In this document: positions 27,317-36,758 of the stretch, one piece after another
Position numbering within the stretch: the first letter of the stretch is position 1
Layout of the letters: each line of letters begins with the position of its first letter
NCBI RefSeq assembly: GCF_030145145.1
Contig: NZ_JAQYWD010000032.1
Coordinates: 1-64,000 of the forward strand
From: Desulfobacula sp.
GTDB lineage: Bacteria > Desulfobacterota > Desulfobacteria > Desulfobacterales > Desulfobacteraceae
Reading direction: 5' to 3'
Length of the DNA stretch: 64,000 nt
Program-made: the position numbers and the translations under genes
The notes under the pieces: model-generated
What the model was told of the DNA's origin: nothing
Databases searched by the model: none
Seen by the model: the letters and a program-made list of their open reading frames with translations, nothing else

Positions 27317-30300
27317 GTCCAGCCGATACCCCCGAGTATCACCTCGGACTCTCCCTTTGCGCCAAAACATATTTCCTGATCAAGCATGTGCACACCCACA
27401 TCCGGAGGAACCAATTCCACCCCTCGTTGTTCAAACTGCCTTTCCAGTTCAGGGGTGACCATTCCGGATTTTGCCCAGGGCCCCCAGTTTACGGCTGCCA
27501 CCCGTGCAGGCCACAGTCCGTCCAGGTAAACTGCCAGTTTATTAAGGACCTCATTGGCTGCAGCATAATCCCCCTGGCCGATGTTACCGAACTTGCCTGC
27601 AACCGATGCAAAAAATATGAGAAACTTCAATGATCCGGGATCAAGCCTGCGGCTCAGAATAAAACCGCTGTCAACCTTTGTATTAAAAACCCTGTCAAAA
27701 GAGGCCTCTGTCTTGTCCCTCATCAACTTATCTTCTATAATGCCGGCCCCATGAATTACACCGTCTATCCGCCCATGTTCTGCATAAATATGATCGATGA
27801 GTTTCCCAAACGAGTCTTCCTCCCGGGCATCCGCCGGGTAATAATGCACAACGGCTCCGGCAGTTTGCATGGCATTTATGTTCCTCCGGATCTCACGCTC
27901 ACCCAGCAAACGATTGTAGGCGGGCTCAACATGTGCAGGCTTGAAAGATTGTCCCTCCCTTTTCATCCTTGATATCAGGGCCCCTTTTATCTCTTTTAGC
28001 GTATGGAGTCCGGCTGTTTCAGTATCCTCTTGTGCAGGCGGCGGATCAGAACGTCCTGTGAGGATGATAATCGGCTTATAAAGTTTTGAAAGTTCAAATG
28101 CAACATCCGCTGTGATACCTTTTGCCCCCCCGGTGATAAGGATAACCCAGGATGAATCCATATGGTTCATCCGCTCCCTTTCCGGGTCCAGAAAAGCGAT
28201 CCTGGGTTTTAAAGTAAAACGATTGGAACCGTTGTATCCCACCTCTACGAGTTGATCCTCCGACCCGATTTCGTTCATCAGGTATTTTGCAAGTTCAGAT
28301 ACATTTTCATCCGGTTTGAGATCCACCGTCTTTATCCTTACATCCGGCCATTCAAGGGCCAGGGATTTCAAAAGCCCGGCTATGGCGCCGTGGCCCGGGA
28401 AAAACGTCTCTTTTTTTTCAAAATTCCTGTCTGCAAAGTTTTCCTCCATGGCTGTAACCCCAATGAGAAGCGCCCCCCCTTTTTGGGCGGCCTGCCCAAA
28501 ATCCTTTTCAAGCGCTTTTATCAGGTAAAAAAGGCTCTTGAACTCCAGCTTGAACCGGTGTTTAAATGCGACAAGGTCCATGGAATTAAAAGGCCTCGAC
28601 TCTTTCAGAGGTAACAGATGAACCAGGCCTGAAACCGGGCCATATTCCCGGTTGACCTTTTCAAGGAACCGGGTTGCATCCTCCTGGGAATCAATTGAAA
28701 TCATAAGGCAATCGCTTGCCGTCACATTTTTTTTATCGGACAACCGTACAAGAACCGCAGACTGCCCCGCCTCGGTTAAACTCTTTACAAGAGCTTGGGC
28801 AATCCCCCGTTCATCATCGGTAACGAGCATTACGCCATGATCCGGCAAGGATGCTGGCGGCCCCTCTAAAGGTGCTGCCACGGCTGAGACGGTGAAACGC
28901 CGGACAGAATTATTTTTTGCCGGGGTACCATCTTTCTCACCAGTGATGAGCTCCCCGGCCTTCGGCTCAGGGGTAATTACGGGATCTTCGTTTTGAACAT
29001 GGGCTCCGATCATTTCCTTTGCCCATTCAATGATTCCGCGCAGGGTTCTGATCCCTGCCAGATCCTCCATCTCTTTTCCCATCTTCTTCCCATGTGCAGG
29101 GCATGTCTCCCCTCGGAAGACACCTGCAATTTCGCCTCTTTTTATGGAATCAATGCCCAGATCGGCTTCCATGTCCAGGTCAAAGTCGAGCATCTCTTCC
29201 GGATATCCTGTACGATCACTTACAATCCTGAGCAGATGAGATTCAAGGCCATAATGTAAAGAATTGGTTTCCTCTCTGGCCGAATCAACCCCGGATCCAA
29301 GTTCAATCTTTTCTATAGGTTCAGGATCAGGAGGATCAATGTCTGACCGCTCCTCAATCTTTTTAAAAGAAGCGGACAGATTTTCATTTTGCGACGGGGA
29401 AACTTGAAAATAGCTCAGCATTACATTCTTCTGGGTTTCAAGAAAGTGATTCATCAATTTCTGATGCCGAATCATGGTTTCGGAAACACCTGCTCTGGAC
29501 AGTGAAAGAGTCGCATTTGAAACCGGCTTAACTTCCTTAACGTCTTTAATGGATGACATTTTCCCACCAATGGAAAGGGTGATGGGTTTAACCGGCTGTT
29601 CCATGCCGGCTTCCTTTAAAGGCATGGCTCTGGCACCGTTTACAAGCCATGTTGTGGGAGGCAGATCTCCGTATAAAAATTTATTGTTCAGCCTTTTTAG
29701 ATTAAAATTTTTTAATGATCTTCCCTTATAAAGTTTTTCCATCTGAAACTGCACACCATTGGCTGCAAGTTCTGCCAGCAGATGAGTGAGCTGAACAAGG
29801 GAATTTCTTCCAGCCTGATCCGAAGCAACTGTGAGATGGGGGCGATCATTGAGTATCTGATCCGTGAGTCCACTGAGCACCCTGCCCGGCCCCACTTCAA
29901 TAAAAATTCTTGCTCCGGTATCATACATAGCCAAAATCTCACGAATAAATTCTACGGGACTTGAAAGGTGCCGTCCCAATAACTCTGCAATGGCATTTGA
30001 ATCATCGGGGAAGACAGAGGCTGTGGTATTGGAAAAAACCGTTATAGACGGTTCTTTCATATCAATGCCTGTAAGGAAAGCCTTTAGACGGTCACACGCT
30101 CCGGAAACAAGGGGGGAGTGAAATGCACCGGAAACGGGAATCAAACGTGCCGGAATTCTCAAATCCCTGAATTTTTCAAGAACCAGTTCCAGCACCTGTT
30201 TGGTTCCGGCAATAATTGTCTGTCCGGGGGCATTCAGGTTGGCTATCCATATATTATCCATATGGTCGATAACTTTTGCTACATCATCATGACTTGCGCT

Positions 30301-33300
30301 GATGGCAGCCATTGTCCCTGAATCCGAGTTGGCTTCCTCAGTGATAAAACGTCCCCTTGCCTCGGACAGAACAATAAGCTCCTCTTCACTGAAAACCCCG
30401 GCAGCGCACAGGGCCGAGTATTCACCATAACTGTGACCGGCTACCATATCAGGCTGTACTCCCAGATCTTTAAGCAGATGAAAAAGTGCAAGGGAGGCTG
30501 TTCCCATTGCAGGTTGAGTAATTTTAGTCTCAGCAAGAGCAGATTTCTGCGAATCCTTTTTCTCTTTTGCAAAGGCGGGCGGTGGAAAGATAAAGCTGCT
30601 GAGCGGCCTGGAAAACTTACCGTTTAGAATGCAATCACTTCGTTCAAATATTTTACGGATTTCCGGAAATGCCACTGCCAGATCTGAAAGCATGCCGACA
30701 TACTGAGAGCCTTGACCGGGAAAGAGAAAAGCTATCCCGCCGCTTCTTGCAAAGGGTTTTTCCGAAAAATAGATACCGCGGGGATCATTAATCACCATGT
30801 CTGAACCCGCAAGCAACTCCCCTGCCCGTACAAGTTTCTGCCTTAAATCGTCGCGTGAGCCCGCAACCAGTGAGAGTTTCAGTTTTGAATCCTCTTTTTC
30901 TGAAAAACCAGACAGGTATTGTTGGTTTATCGTATATGCAAGATCCCCAATGGAATGATCCATCCTTTTGGAGAGGGCATCTTCCAACGATTTTATCGAT
31001 TCCATAATCTCTTTACGGGAATCTCCGCTTAAGATAAAAAGTTCCATGGGCCATTTATGGGAAACGGTTCGGGATGCCAAAGGCATAAATCCATCGGTGT
31101 ATTCCTCAAGCACCACGTGAAAGTTGGTCCCACCGAACCCGAAGGCACTGACACCTGCCCTGCGGGGGTGTTCATTAAAAGAACAAATCCATGGGCGAGT
31201 TTCCGTATTTACATAAAGGGGACTATCGGAGGCGTCAACTTCGTTGTTTGGTTTTTCCACGCCAAGCGTAGGGGGTAATACCTTATGATACAGAGATAAC
31301 GCTGTTTTTATAAGGCCCGCCGTTCCTGCAGTGGATTTTGTATGTCCGATCATGGACTTTACAGATCCGATACCGCAGCTTTTCGGGGTTGAGCCTGCAT
31401 CACAGAGAAAACGATTCAACGCTTCAAGTTCAACACTATCACCCACGGGGGTACCGGTTGCATGGCCCTCAACAAACTCAACAGTTGAGGGCGAAATTTT
31501 CGCTTTGTCATAAGCGCGCTTAAGGGTTCTGATCTGGCCATCCCTGCTTGGTGCAGTTAAACTCTTGTCTCTTCCGTCACTGCCCGCACCGATTCCTTTA
31601 ATAACCGCATAGATTCTGTCGCCGTCACGTTCAGCATCCTCAAGACGCTTGAGAATCATCACGGCAACGCCCTCTCCAATAACAATTCCGTCCGCATTTT
31701 CATCAAGTGGTGCGCTCTGCCCTGTAGGAGACAATGCCTTGGTCTTGGAAAAACATAAATATGTAAAAGGATTTTGCATCGCATCCGCACCGCCGGTGAT
31801 AACCATATCACTGCTGCCCGATTCAAGTTCCTTTACAGCCAGGTGCAATGCTGCAAGGGATGAGGCGCATGCCGCGTCCACGGTAAAATTTGTTCCCCCA
31901 AGGTTGAACCGGTTGGAGATCCTTCCGGCAGTAACGTTCATCAATATTCCCGGAAAGGAGTCCTCGGTCCATTCCGGTAAATTCCCGTCAAGACCGGTGA
32001 TGATATCTTTCTCAGACTCACCAAAGAGCATGGGCAATGAAGATCGAATGCTGTATTTCTGTCCCAGTTCAGCAGTTCCGCTGATCCCAAGGATTACCGA
32101 AGTGCGTTCGCGCGCAAAGGGGCGTGTTGAATATCCGGCATCTTTTAACGCTTCGCTTACCGCCTCAAGTGTTAAAAGCTGCAAAGGCTCGATGGATGAC
32201 AGCGTCTTAGGTGGAAACCCGTACTTCAAAGGGTCAAATGGAATATCATCGATAAACCCCCCCCATCTTGAATAGACCCTGTCCCTTTCATCTGGATTCT
32301 TGTCATAGTAAAGTTTCCAGTCCCAGCGTTCCTTAGGCACCTCACGGATGGCACTGACCTTGTTGAGAATGTTTTCCCAGTATGCCGAAAGTTCAGGCGC
32401 CTTGGGCAGTATGCATCCCATTCCGATAATGGCTATGTCCGAAGGTTTTTCCTCTTTATTGACCGCCGGTTTAATTATTTTTTCTCCAAGGGATTTAATT
32501 ATTTCAGTGCTTCCCAGAGAAATGTTGCGATGAAGCCTTTTTATCGTAAAGTCCCGATGGTGAAGTGCGGCAAGCTGTCCCGTCATATATATCCCGTTGG
32601 AATGCTGCCGCATTTCAGGCACATTTAAAAATAGGGCTACATGGTCTTTTTTTCCGTGTTCAGGATTTATTTCTTCCCCTTTGGAAGCGACACGCAGCCT
32701 TCCGCGACCCAACTCCTCCAGGGCTTCCCTTATTGCATCAGCAGACTTTCCTTCGAGGATAAGTTTTTGTTGCTCATTTCTAAAAAAATTCACATACGGT
32801 GTTTGTACGCAACGGATCGCATGGCCGGGGCCGGATTCCAGAACCACCGTGCCATCGCAACCGATAAGTTCTTGCTGGTATTTTCTGAGTATCGCCCCTG
32901 TGGAAACCGCTTCCCTGGTAAAAAGATATGAACTGCCAAGCTGCACTCCCACACGGACCCCCCGGTTTGTAAGAGGAGCCGTCATCAAGCCTACCATCGC
33001 TGCAGAAACAGCATCGTGGATTCCTCCGGCAAACAGCAGATGATACGCCTCGCCTCCATGACCTAAAGGGATAAGTTCAAGAAGAATATTGATCATGGTT
33101 TCCCAGAGCACAAAACCGGAACGGGGTCCAACATGCCCCCCACACTCACGTCCCTCAAAGATGAATCGCCTGACACCGCTTTTGATAAACAGTTTTAACA
33201 AGCCGGGGGAAGGAACATGGAGATATGTAGAAATCCCCTGTTTTTCAAGAGCAATGGCCTGATCCGCCCGCCCTCCCGCGATCAAGGCAAAGGAAGGAGA

Positions 33301-34587
33301 ATGTGACTTAATGATATCTATCTGTTCATTATATATATCCGAAGGAAGAAAGCCTAAAAGGCCAACCCCCCATGGATGATTTTTTATATGATCCCGTGTC
33401 TGTTGAAGCAGTATGTCAAGGTCTTTTCCCTCCATCCAGGATACGGCTATAAACGGCAGTGCGCCTTCACTGGCGACCTTCCCGGCGAAGGCGACATTGT
33501 CACTGACCTGTGCCATTGGGCCCTGAACAATGGGATAAAGGGTTCCATGTGATTTTGCAAGGGGTGAGCCCTCCCCAAAAGGAGGGCTGCTGGATGCTGT
33601 ACTGCAATGTGAAACAACGGAATCACGAATCGCAGAGATAACCCCGCTAACAGTAACGAACCTCTCACAAAAAAACGAAGCAAGGCAGATATCCTGCCCC
33701 AAAAGATATAAGCACCCCTGAGACGAATCCCTGCTCACGAGCCGAAAAACCTCCTTTTGCCACGTCTCAACAATCTCCCCCTGAGGAAGATCACTATCGG
33801 CAAGAAATTTTTCCTTCCGCCGCAATTCTTTCACTCCGGCAGCACCCAGTCTTGAACATAGCCTGTAGTTTTTCCCGATTTCATCACCAAGGCACACTGT
33901 TTCGCTACCGTCCATCCTGGATATTATCGCCTTCGTCCTTTTGGAAAAAGGAGATTCGCGTGTCAATGAAAGCTGTGAATCCAGAATTATGCCGGCCGCC
34001 CCCCCTCCATAACAGGCCGCCGCTGTGTGGAGCCCGATGCCTCCCTGTGCCCAGATCGGAAGAGAAAACGATTGCAACAATTTCTGCAGCAGAATATAGG
34101 TTGTTTCATCTCCGACATGTCCTCCCGTCTCATTTCCTTTGGCAATTATCCCGTCCACACCTGCTCGATTCCCCAGGCGAGCCTGCTCAAGACTGATGCA
34201 CTCCAGAACAACGGCAAGCCCCTTTTGTTGAAAATTTTGAACATCATTCTTCAAATTTTCAGTATGATCGCAAGTCAGAATGACTATCTTGAGGTGTTTA
34301 AATAGATTCAATGGGGACTCGAGAAAAAATTTCCGGTTCTGCCAGTCAAGTTTTATCCCAAACTCCCCTCTAGCATATTGTGCAAGCTTATTAACAGCGG
34401 TCAGCATTTTCTTTTTGTTAGCTGTATATTCAAGATTTAGAATTCCCAGTACACCTGCACGGCTTGCGGAAATTGCCAATGACGGGTCAATGAATCCTGC
34501 CGGGGTAAGAACCGCGATTTGAAATTTATCCATGGAGATTTGAAGGCTGTCGCCTGCACAGGAATAGGTCGGTCTATTTAAAAACAT
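27313..34587 (-). CDS. Large PfaA-like synthase: NPD-NPD-KS-AT-ACP-KR
   Basis: The protein has 2424 residues; start ATG 34587 lies 8 bases after GGAG. The N-terminus holds two nitronate-monooxygenase-like flavin TIM barrels (about 20-330 and 345-655), each with a GGHVG loop, related to the PfaD-type enoyl reductase. KS (about 720-1160) has Cys907 in DAACASS with GHATGTP and KSMIGHT. AT (about 1275-1580) has Ser1386 in GHSYGEY and GAFHS. A single ACP carries Ser1814 in DLGIDSIKRGEI. KR (about 1900-2400) has ITGGAKGI, FFASVAGKFGN and GDYAAANE, so its Lys, Ser, Tyr and Asn look intact. Partners in PUFA synthases have tandem ACPs and a separate PfaD; here there is one ACP and the reductase is fused. 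It heads the minus-strand operon and complements PKS1 (no KR or ER). Confidence 0.87.
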   Translation of the reverse strand: MFLNRPTYSCAGDSLQISMDKFQIAVLTPAGFIDPSLAISASRAGVLGILNLEYTANKKKMLTAVNKLAQYARGEFGIKLDWQNRKFFLESPLNLFKHLKIVILTCDHTENLKNDVQNFQQKGLAVVLECISLEQARLGNRAGVDGIIAKGNETGGHVGDETTYILLQKLLQSFSLPIWAQGGIGLHTAAACYGGGAAGIILDSQLSLTRESPFSKRTKAIISRMDGSETVCLGDEIGKNYRLCSRLGAAGVKELRRKEKFLADSDLPQGEIVETWQKEVFRLVSRDSSQGCLYLLGQDICLASFFCERFVTVSGVISAIRDSVVSHCSTASSSPPFGEGSPLAKSHGTLYPIVQGPMAQVSDNVAFAGKVASEGALPFIAVSWMEGKDLDILLQQTRDHIKNHPWGVGLLGFLPSDIYNEQIDIIKSHSPSFALIAGGRADQAIALEKQGISTYLHVPSPGLLKLFIKSGVRRFIFEGRECGGHVGPRSGFVLWETMINILLELIPLGHGGEAYHLLFAGGIHDAVSAAMVGLMTAPLTNRGVRVGVQLGSSYLFTREAVSTGAILRKYQQELIGCDGTVVLESGPGHAIRCVQTPYVNFFRNEQQKLILEGKSADAIREALEELGRGRLRVASKGEEINPEHGKKDHVALFLNVPEMRQHSNGIYMTGQLAALHHRDFTIKRLHRNISLGSTEIIKSLGEKIIKPAVNKEEKPSDIAIIGMGCILPKAPELSAYWENILNKVSAIREVPKERWDWKLYYDKNPDERDRVYSRWGGFIDDIPFDPLKYGFPPKTLSSIEPLQLLTLEAVSEALKDAGYSTRPFARERTSVILGISGTAELGQKYSIRSSLPMLFGESEKDIITGLDGNLPEWTEDSFPGILMNVTAGRISNRFNLGGTNFTVDAACASSLAALHLAVKELESGSSDMVITGGADAMQNPFTYLCFSKTKALSPTGQSAPLDENADGIVIGEGVAVMILKRLEDAERDGDRIYAVIKGIGAGSDGRDKSLTAPSRDGQIRTLKRAYDKAKISPSTVEFVEGHATGTPVGDSVELEALNRFLCDAGSTPKSCGIGSVKSMIGHTKSTAGTAGLIKTALSLYHKVLPPTLGVEKPNNEVDASDSPLYVNTETRPWICSFNEHPRRAGVSAFGFGGTNFHVVLEEYTDGFMPLASRTVSHKWPMELFILSGDSRKEIMESIKSLEDALSKRMDHSIGDLAYTINQQYLSGFSEKEDSKLKLSLVAGSRDDLRQKLVRAGELLAGSDMVINDPRGIYFSEKPFARSGGIAFLFPGQGSQYVGMLSDLAVAFPEIRKIFERSDCILNGKFSRPLSSFIFPPPAFAKEKKDSQKSALAETKITQPAMGTASLALFHLLKDLGVQPDMVAGHSYGEYSALCAAGVFSEEELIVLSEARGRFITEEANSDSGTMAAISASHDDVAKVIDHMDNIWIANLNAPGQTIIAGTKQVLELVLEKFRDLRIPARLIPVSGAFHSPLVSGACDRLKAFLTGIDMKEPSITVFSNTTASVFPDDSNAIAELLGRHLSSPVEFIREILAMYDTGARIFIEVGPGRVLSGLTDQILNDRPHLTVASDQAGRNSLVQLTHLLAELAANGVQFQMEKLYKGRSLKNFNLKRLNNKFLYGDLPPTTWLVNGARAMPLKEAGMEQPVKPITLSIGGKMSSIKDVKEVKPVSNATLSLSRAGVSETMIRHQKLMNHFLETQKNVMLSYFQVSPSQNENLSASFKKIEERSDIDPPDPEPIEKIELGSGVDSAREETNSLHYGLESHLLRIVSDRTGYPEEMLDFDLDMEADLGIDSIKRGEIAGVFRGETCPAHGKKMGKEMEDLAGIRTLRGIIEWAKEMIGAHVQNEDPVITPEPKAGELITGEKDGTPAKNNSVRRFTVSAVAAPLEGPPASLPDHGVMLVTDDERGIAQALVKSLTEAGQSAVLVRLSDKKNVTASDCLMISIDSQEDATRFLEKVNREYGPVSGLVHLLPLKESRPFNSMDLVAFKHRFKLEFKSLFYLIKALEKDFGQAAQKGGALLIGVTAMEENFADRNFEKKETFFPGHGAIAGLLKSLALEWPDVRIKTVDLKPDENVSELAKYLMNEIGSEDQLVEVGYNGSNRFTLKPRIAFLDPERERMNHMDSSWVILITGGAKGITADVAFELSKLYKPIIILTGRSDPPPAQEDTETAGLHTLKEIKGALISRMKREGQSFKPAHVEPAYNRLLGEREIRRNINAMQTAGAVVHYYPADAREEDSFGKLIDHIYAEHGRIDGVIHGAGIIEDKLMRDKTEASFDRVFNTKVDSGFILSRRLDPGSLKFLIFFASVAGKFGNIGQGDYAAANEVLNKLAVYLDGLWPARVAAVNWGPWAKSGMVTPELERQFEQRGVELVPPDVGVHMLDQEICFGAKGESEVILGGIGWT

Positions 34588-34696
34588 ACTATTTACTCCA
34601 GCATTTAAGTAGAAGTCACAATACTTAACTCAACTTTCGGACTTTAACTTTTATGGAAAAGGTCAGGCTTTTTTCATTGTGTTTTTCTCCTCTATT

Positions 34697-35310
34697 TCAC
34701 GCCCTCGTCATTTTTCTGAATCCCAGGATTCCAATGATTCCGGAACATAGAAGCCATAAGCTAGTCGGGACGGGAACAGAATTTACTGTCCCGTTAAAAT
34801 TGAGAAAGTCGGGGGTTGGTCCGGCTTTTATTAGGTTATGTTCCAAATTAAATTTTAATTGGCCGTGCATTTCTTTTTCCGAATAAAGGATGAAACTTTC
34901 CAACTTTGCGGTTACAACGATAGCGGGATCCCCTACTGGAAATGGAATAAATTCAGTATCCATTGGCTCGGGGGGGGGGTAAAATCATATTCATCCCCAT
35001 TGACATTTCCTCCCTCGTTTAGTGATATAAACAAAGTTGGGTTGAATGTTATAGTAGCAATTGTGAAATCAATTGCTATATCAATTGAATCGGCATTAAA
35101 ATCAAAATGCTCCAGAACTTGCGATATCTCAGCCTCGACCGAACTTGCCGCCACATTAACCGGAGTATTTCCTAAAAAAACAAGGTCAACCGCAAGTTGA
35201 GTTTCTTCCGTTGTTATCAGCCAGCTTCCTGTTGCATCATAGGTTGCGGCGAAAGCCGTGTGACTGACGATAAAAAGGGTTGCCAGAACTGCAAATAAGT
35301 GCCTTACCAT
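34697..35310 (-). CDS. PEP-CTERM-like exported protein, frame broken at a C10 tract
   Basis: Two overlapping minus-strand frames form one gene. The first (35310 to about 34980) gives a signal peptide ending near AFA and a beta-rich domain of about 100 residues. The second (to 34697) gives the rest and a tail VPVPTSLWLLCSGIIGILG followed by RKMTRA, a variant PEP-CTERM sorting signal. They are joined at a run of ten C (34970-34979). With 11 or 8 C the frame would read through TPPPEP or TPPEP into the sorting tail; with ten it stops soon after. This may be slipped-strand phase variation, a mutation or a sequencing error. The gene lies just upstream of PKS2 on the same strand. Confidence 0.65.
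34970..34979. repeat. Ten-base G/C homopolymer inside a coding region
   Basis: G10 on the plus strand, C10 in the coding sense, placed exactly where the reading frame of the PEP-CTERM-like gene shifts. Confidence 0.9.
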
Positions 35311-35541
35311 AATCTAACCTACTGTTTTTGATGCAAAAATTCATGATAGTAATTCTATTTGGAACTTAAGAGACACAGAAAAAAAATAAGCCCCTAAAAA
35401 AATCGGTTTAATTTTGATGATCAACAATCCAAATATAATGCCAGGATTTGTGCCAAACCACACAATTCCTACTTATGTGGATATCTTTATTTCTATACCC
35501 ATGAGGATAGTTTTATAACTACAGCTATATTTTGTATTGAA

Positions 35542-35564
35542 GAAGCAGAAGCAGAAGCAGAAGC
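35542..35564. repeat. GAAGCA hexamer microsatellite
   Basis: Nearly four copies of gaagca in a row, in non-coding sequence. Six-base units would not shift a frame, and no gene spans it. Confidence 0.8.
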
Positions 35565-35804
35565 TTGCTATTGTGTATCATTTTGAGAACTGAAAACTAT
35601 GAGTGAATGCAGATTACTATATTTTGTACTTTTAAAGACTCCCCCCCATGTCAAGACCAATTTTACTTAATTTTTTTTGATACAATTTACACCCTACCAT
35701 GTTTTTTTGTGCATGCAATTTTGGAGCCATTTTTTTTAAAAACCTGTAATACATTGCCAGCAAGTATTTACCGCATTATTATGTACTTTTTTTCTCTGCA
35801 ATTA

Positions 35805-35866
35805 ATGTAATAGTTTAGGGAAAAACTTTCCTTAAATGTAATATTTTAGGAAAAAACTTTCCTAAT
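35805..35866. repeat. Two 31-bp tandem repeats, each able to form a hairpin
   Basis: Units 35805-35835 and 35836-35866 both start atgtaata and contain an AGGAAA-type arm paired with TTTCCT. They differ at a few positions. The role is unknown; operator pairs or terminator-like structures are possible. Confidence 0.65.
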
Positions 35867-36040
35867 GGTTTGCCCTTATTTTTAGTTTAAAGGGCTATTA
35901 AAGGGTATTGAAACCGTCCAAAATCTGACAGAATTATAGTATCCCTGTCATCTTCCAATCATTTTTTTTGCTCAAATTGTTTGGTCTATCACCTGATTTT
36001 GTTTTTAGCCTTTTAAAATCTCATATTAGAGCGGCCCTTT

Positions 36041-36283
36041 TTATAATTCAGGCAATACCAGAACAGTCCGAGCAGTTATTTCAGAAAAATTTTTTATATA
36101 ATCGGCCATCTCCGGGAGACTGCGGATTCCTCCAAACGGCATTTGATCTTCAACTCCAGTAAGCTTCTCAATAGGGATGTCCAGAGTCTGAGAGTAATCA
36201 TAATTATTAACTACCTCATCCATAATTTGTTTGAGCAACTTTTTTTGGATTTCCTGGTCATTTTTTCCAGTGAGGATGTTCAA
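36041..36283 (-). CDS. Hypothetical small protein or gene remnant
   Basis: The 80-residue frame starts with TTG after an in-frame stop. Composition is protein-like (charged N-terminal helix, then GVEDQMPFGGIRSLPEMADYI), but there is no clear ribosome-binding site, no ATG start and no recognised family. It may be the 3' end of a lost gene. Confidence 0.3.
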   Translation of the reverse strand: MNILTGKNDQEIQKKLLKQIMDEVVNNYDYSQTLDIPIEKLTGVEDQMPFGGIRSLPEMADYIKNFSEITARTVLVLPEL

Positions 36284-36660
36284 TTTTCAATTGTTTTTTT
36301 ATTATCAATCTGATATTTTTTCTGTGCATAAGGCCTCTGTTTTTGTGTTATTTTTTTCGATTAGTCTCTTAAAAAACCACACACTAAAACAGAGGTTTTT
36401 TCAATACAAAGCTATGATATTATTGACTTTATGCTAAATATGGGAGTGTCGATTTCAACACCCTTTAATACTGTTGAAGTTTAGATGTCACTTAACAAAA
36501 CTTAATATCATTAAAAAACATTGAAAATAGTCACAATTTAATTGGTTTAATAATTCTGCACAAACACCGCTTATCATAAAGTCTTTAAGTGTGAAAATGT
36601 TTTTTATATATTGAGTAGAATTTGGAAGAATGCCGTTTGGTGCTATCTCAGATTCCTATA

Positions 36661-36719
36661 GTTTAACGCCGCTAATCAGCCGCGCTGCTTTTTGCGTCGG
36701 CTGAATTAGCCTTGTTAGC
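36661..36719 (-). other. attC-like integron recombination site
   Basis: Read on the minus strand it runs gctaac ... gttaaac. The end gttaaac fits the R' consensus GTTRRRY. Inside, ggctaattcagccg and cggctgattagc pair as long arms with one unpaired extra base, around a central gc-rich hairpin. The 59-base size and imperfect palindrome fit short attC sites. It lies 39 bases after the stop of the TolB-like gene and in the same orientation, as in a gene cassette. Confidence 0.65.
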
Positions 36720-36758
36720 AATCACAATAAAGGGTTATTCATTACTGAGAATGTTCCC

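Larger units (their letters stand above)
35311..36660. other. Long intergenic region with short repeats
   Basis: This AT-rich stretch of about 1.35 kb has no convincing full-length gene. It holds the upstream region of the PEP-CTERM-like gene, a GAAGCA microsatellite, a 31-bp tandem pair with hairpin potential and one weak minus-strand ORF (all listed separately). It ends at an attC-like site. Confidence 0.6.

Noticed and set aside
35438-35455. Possible sigma-54 promoter upstream of the PEP-CTERM-like gene (TGGCAC...TGGCA on the minus strand)
   Set aside because: The -12 element reads GG where GC is needed and the spacing is one base off.
35542-35564. GAAGCA repeats as a CRISPR-like array
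   Set aside because: There are no spacers and no longer repeat unit; it is a simple hexamer microsatellite.
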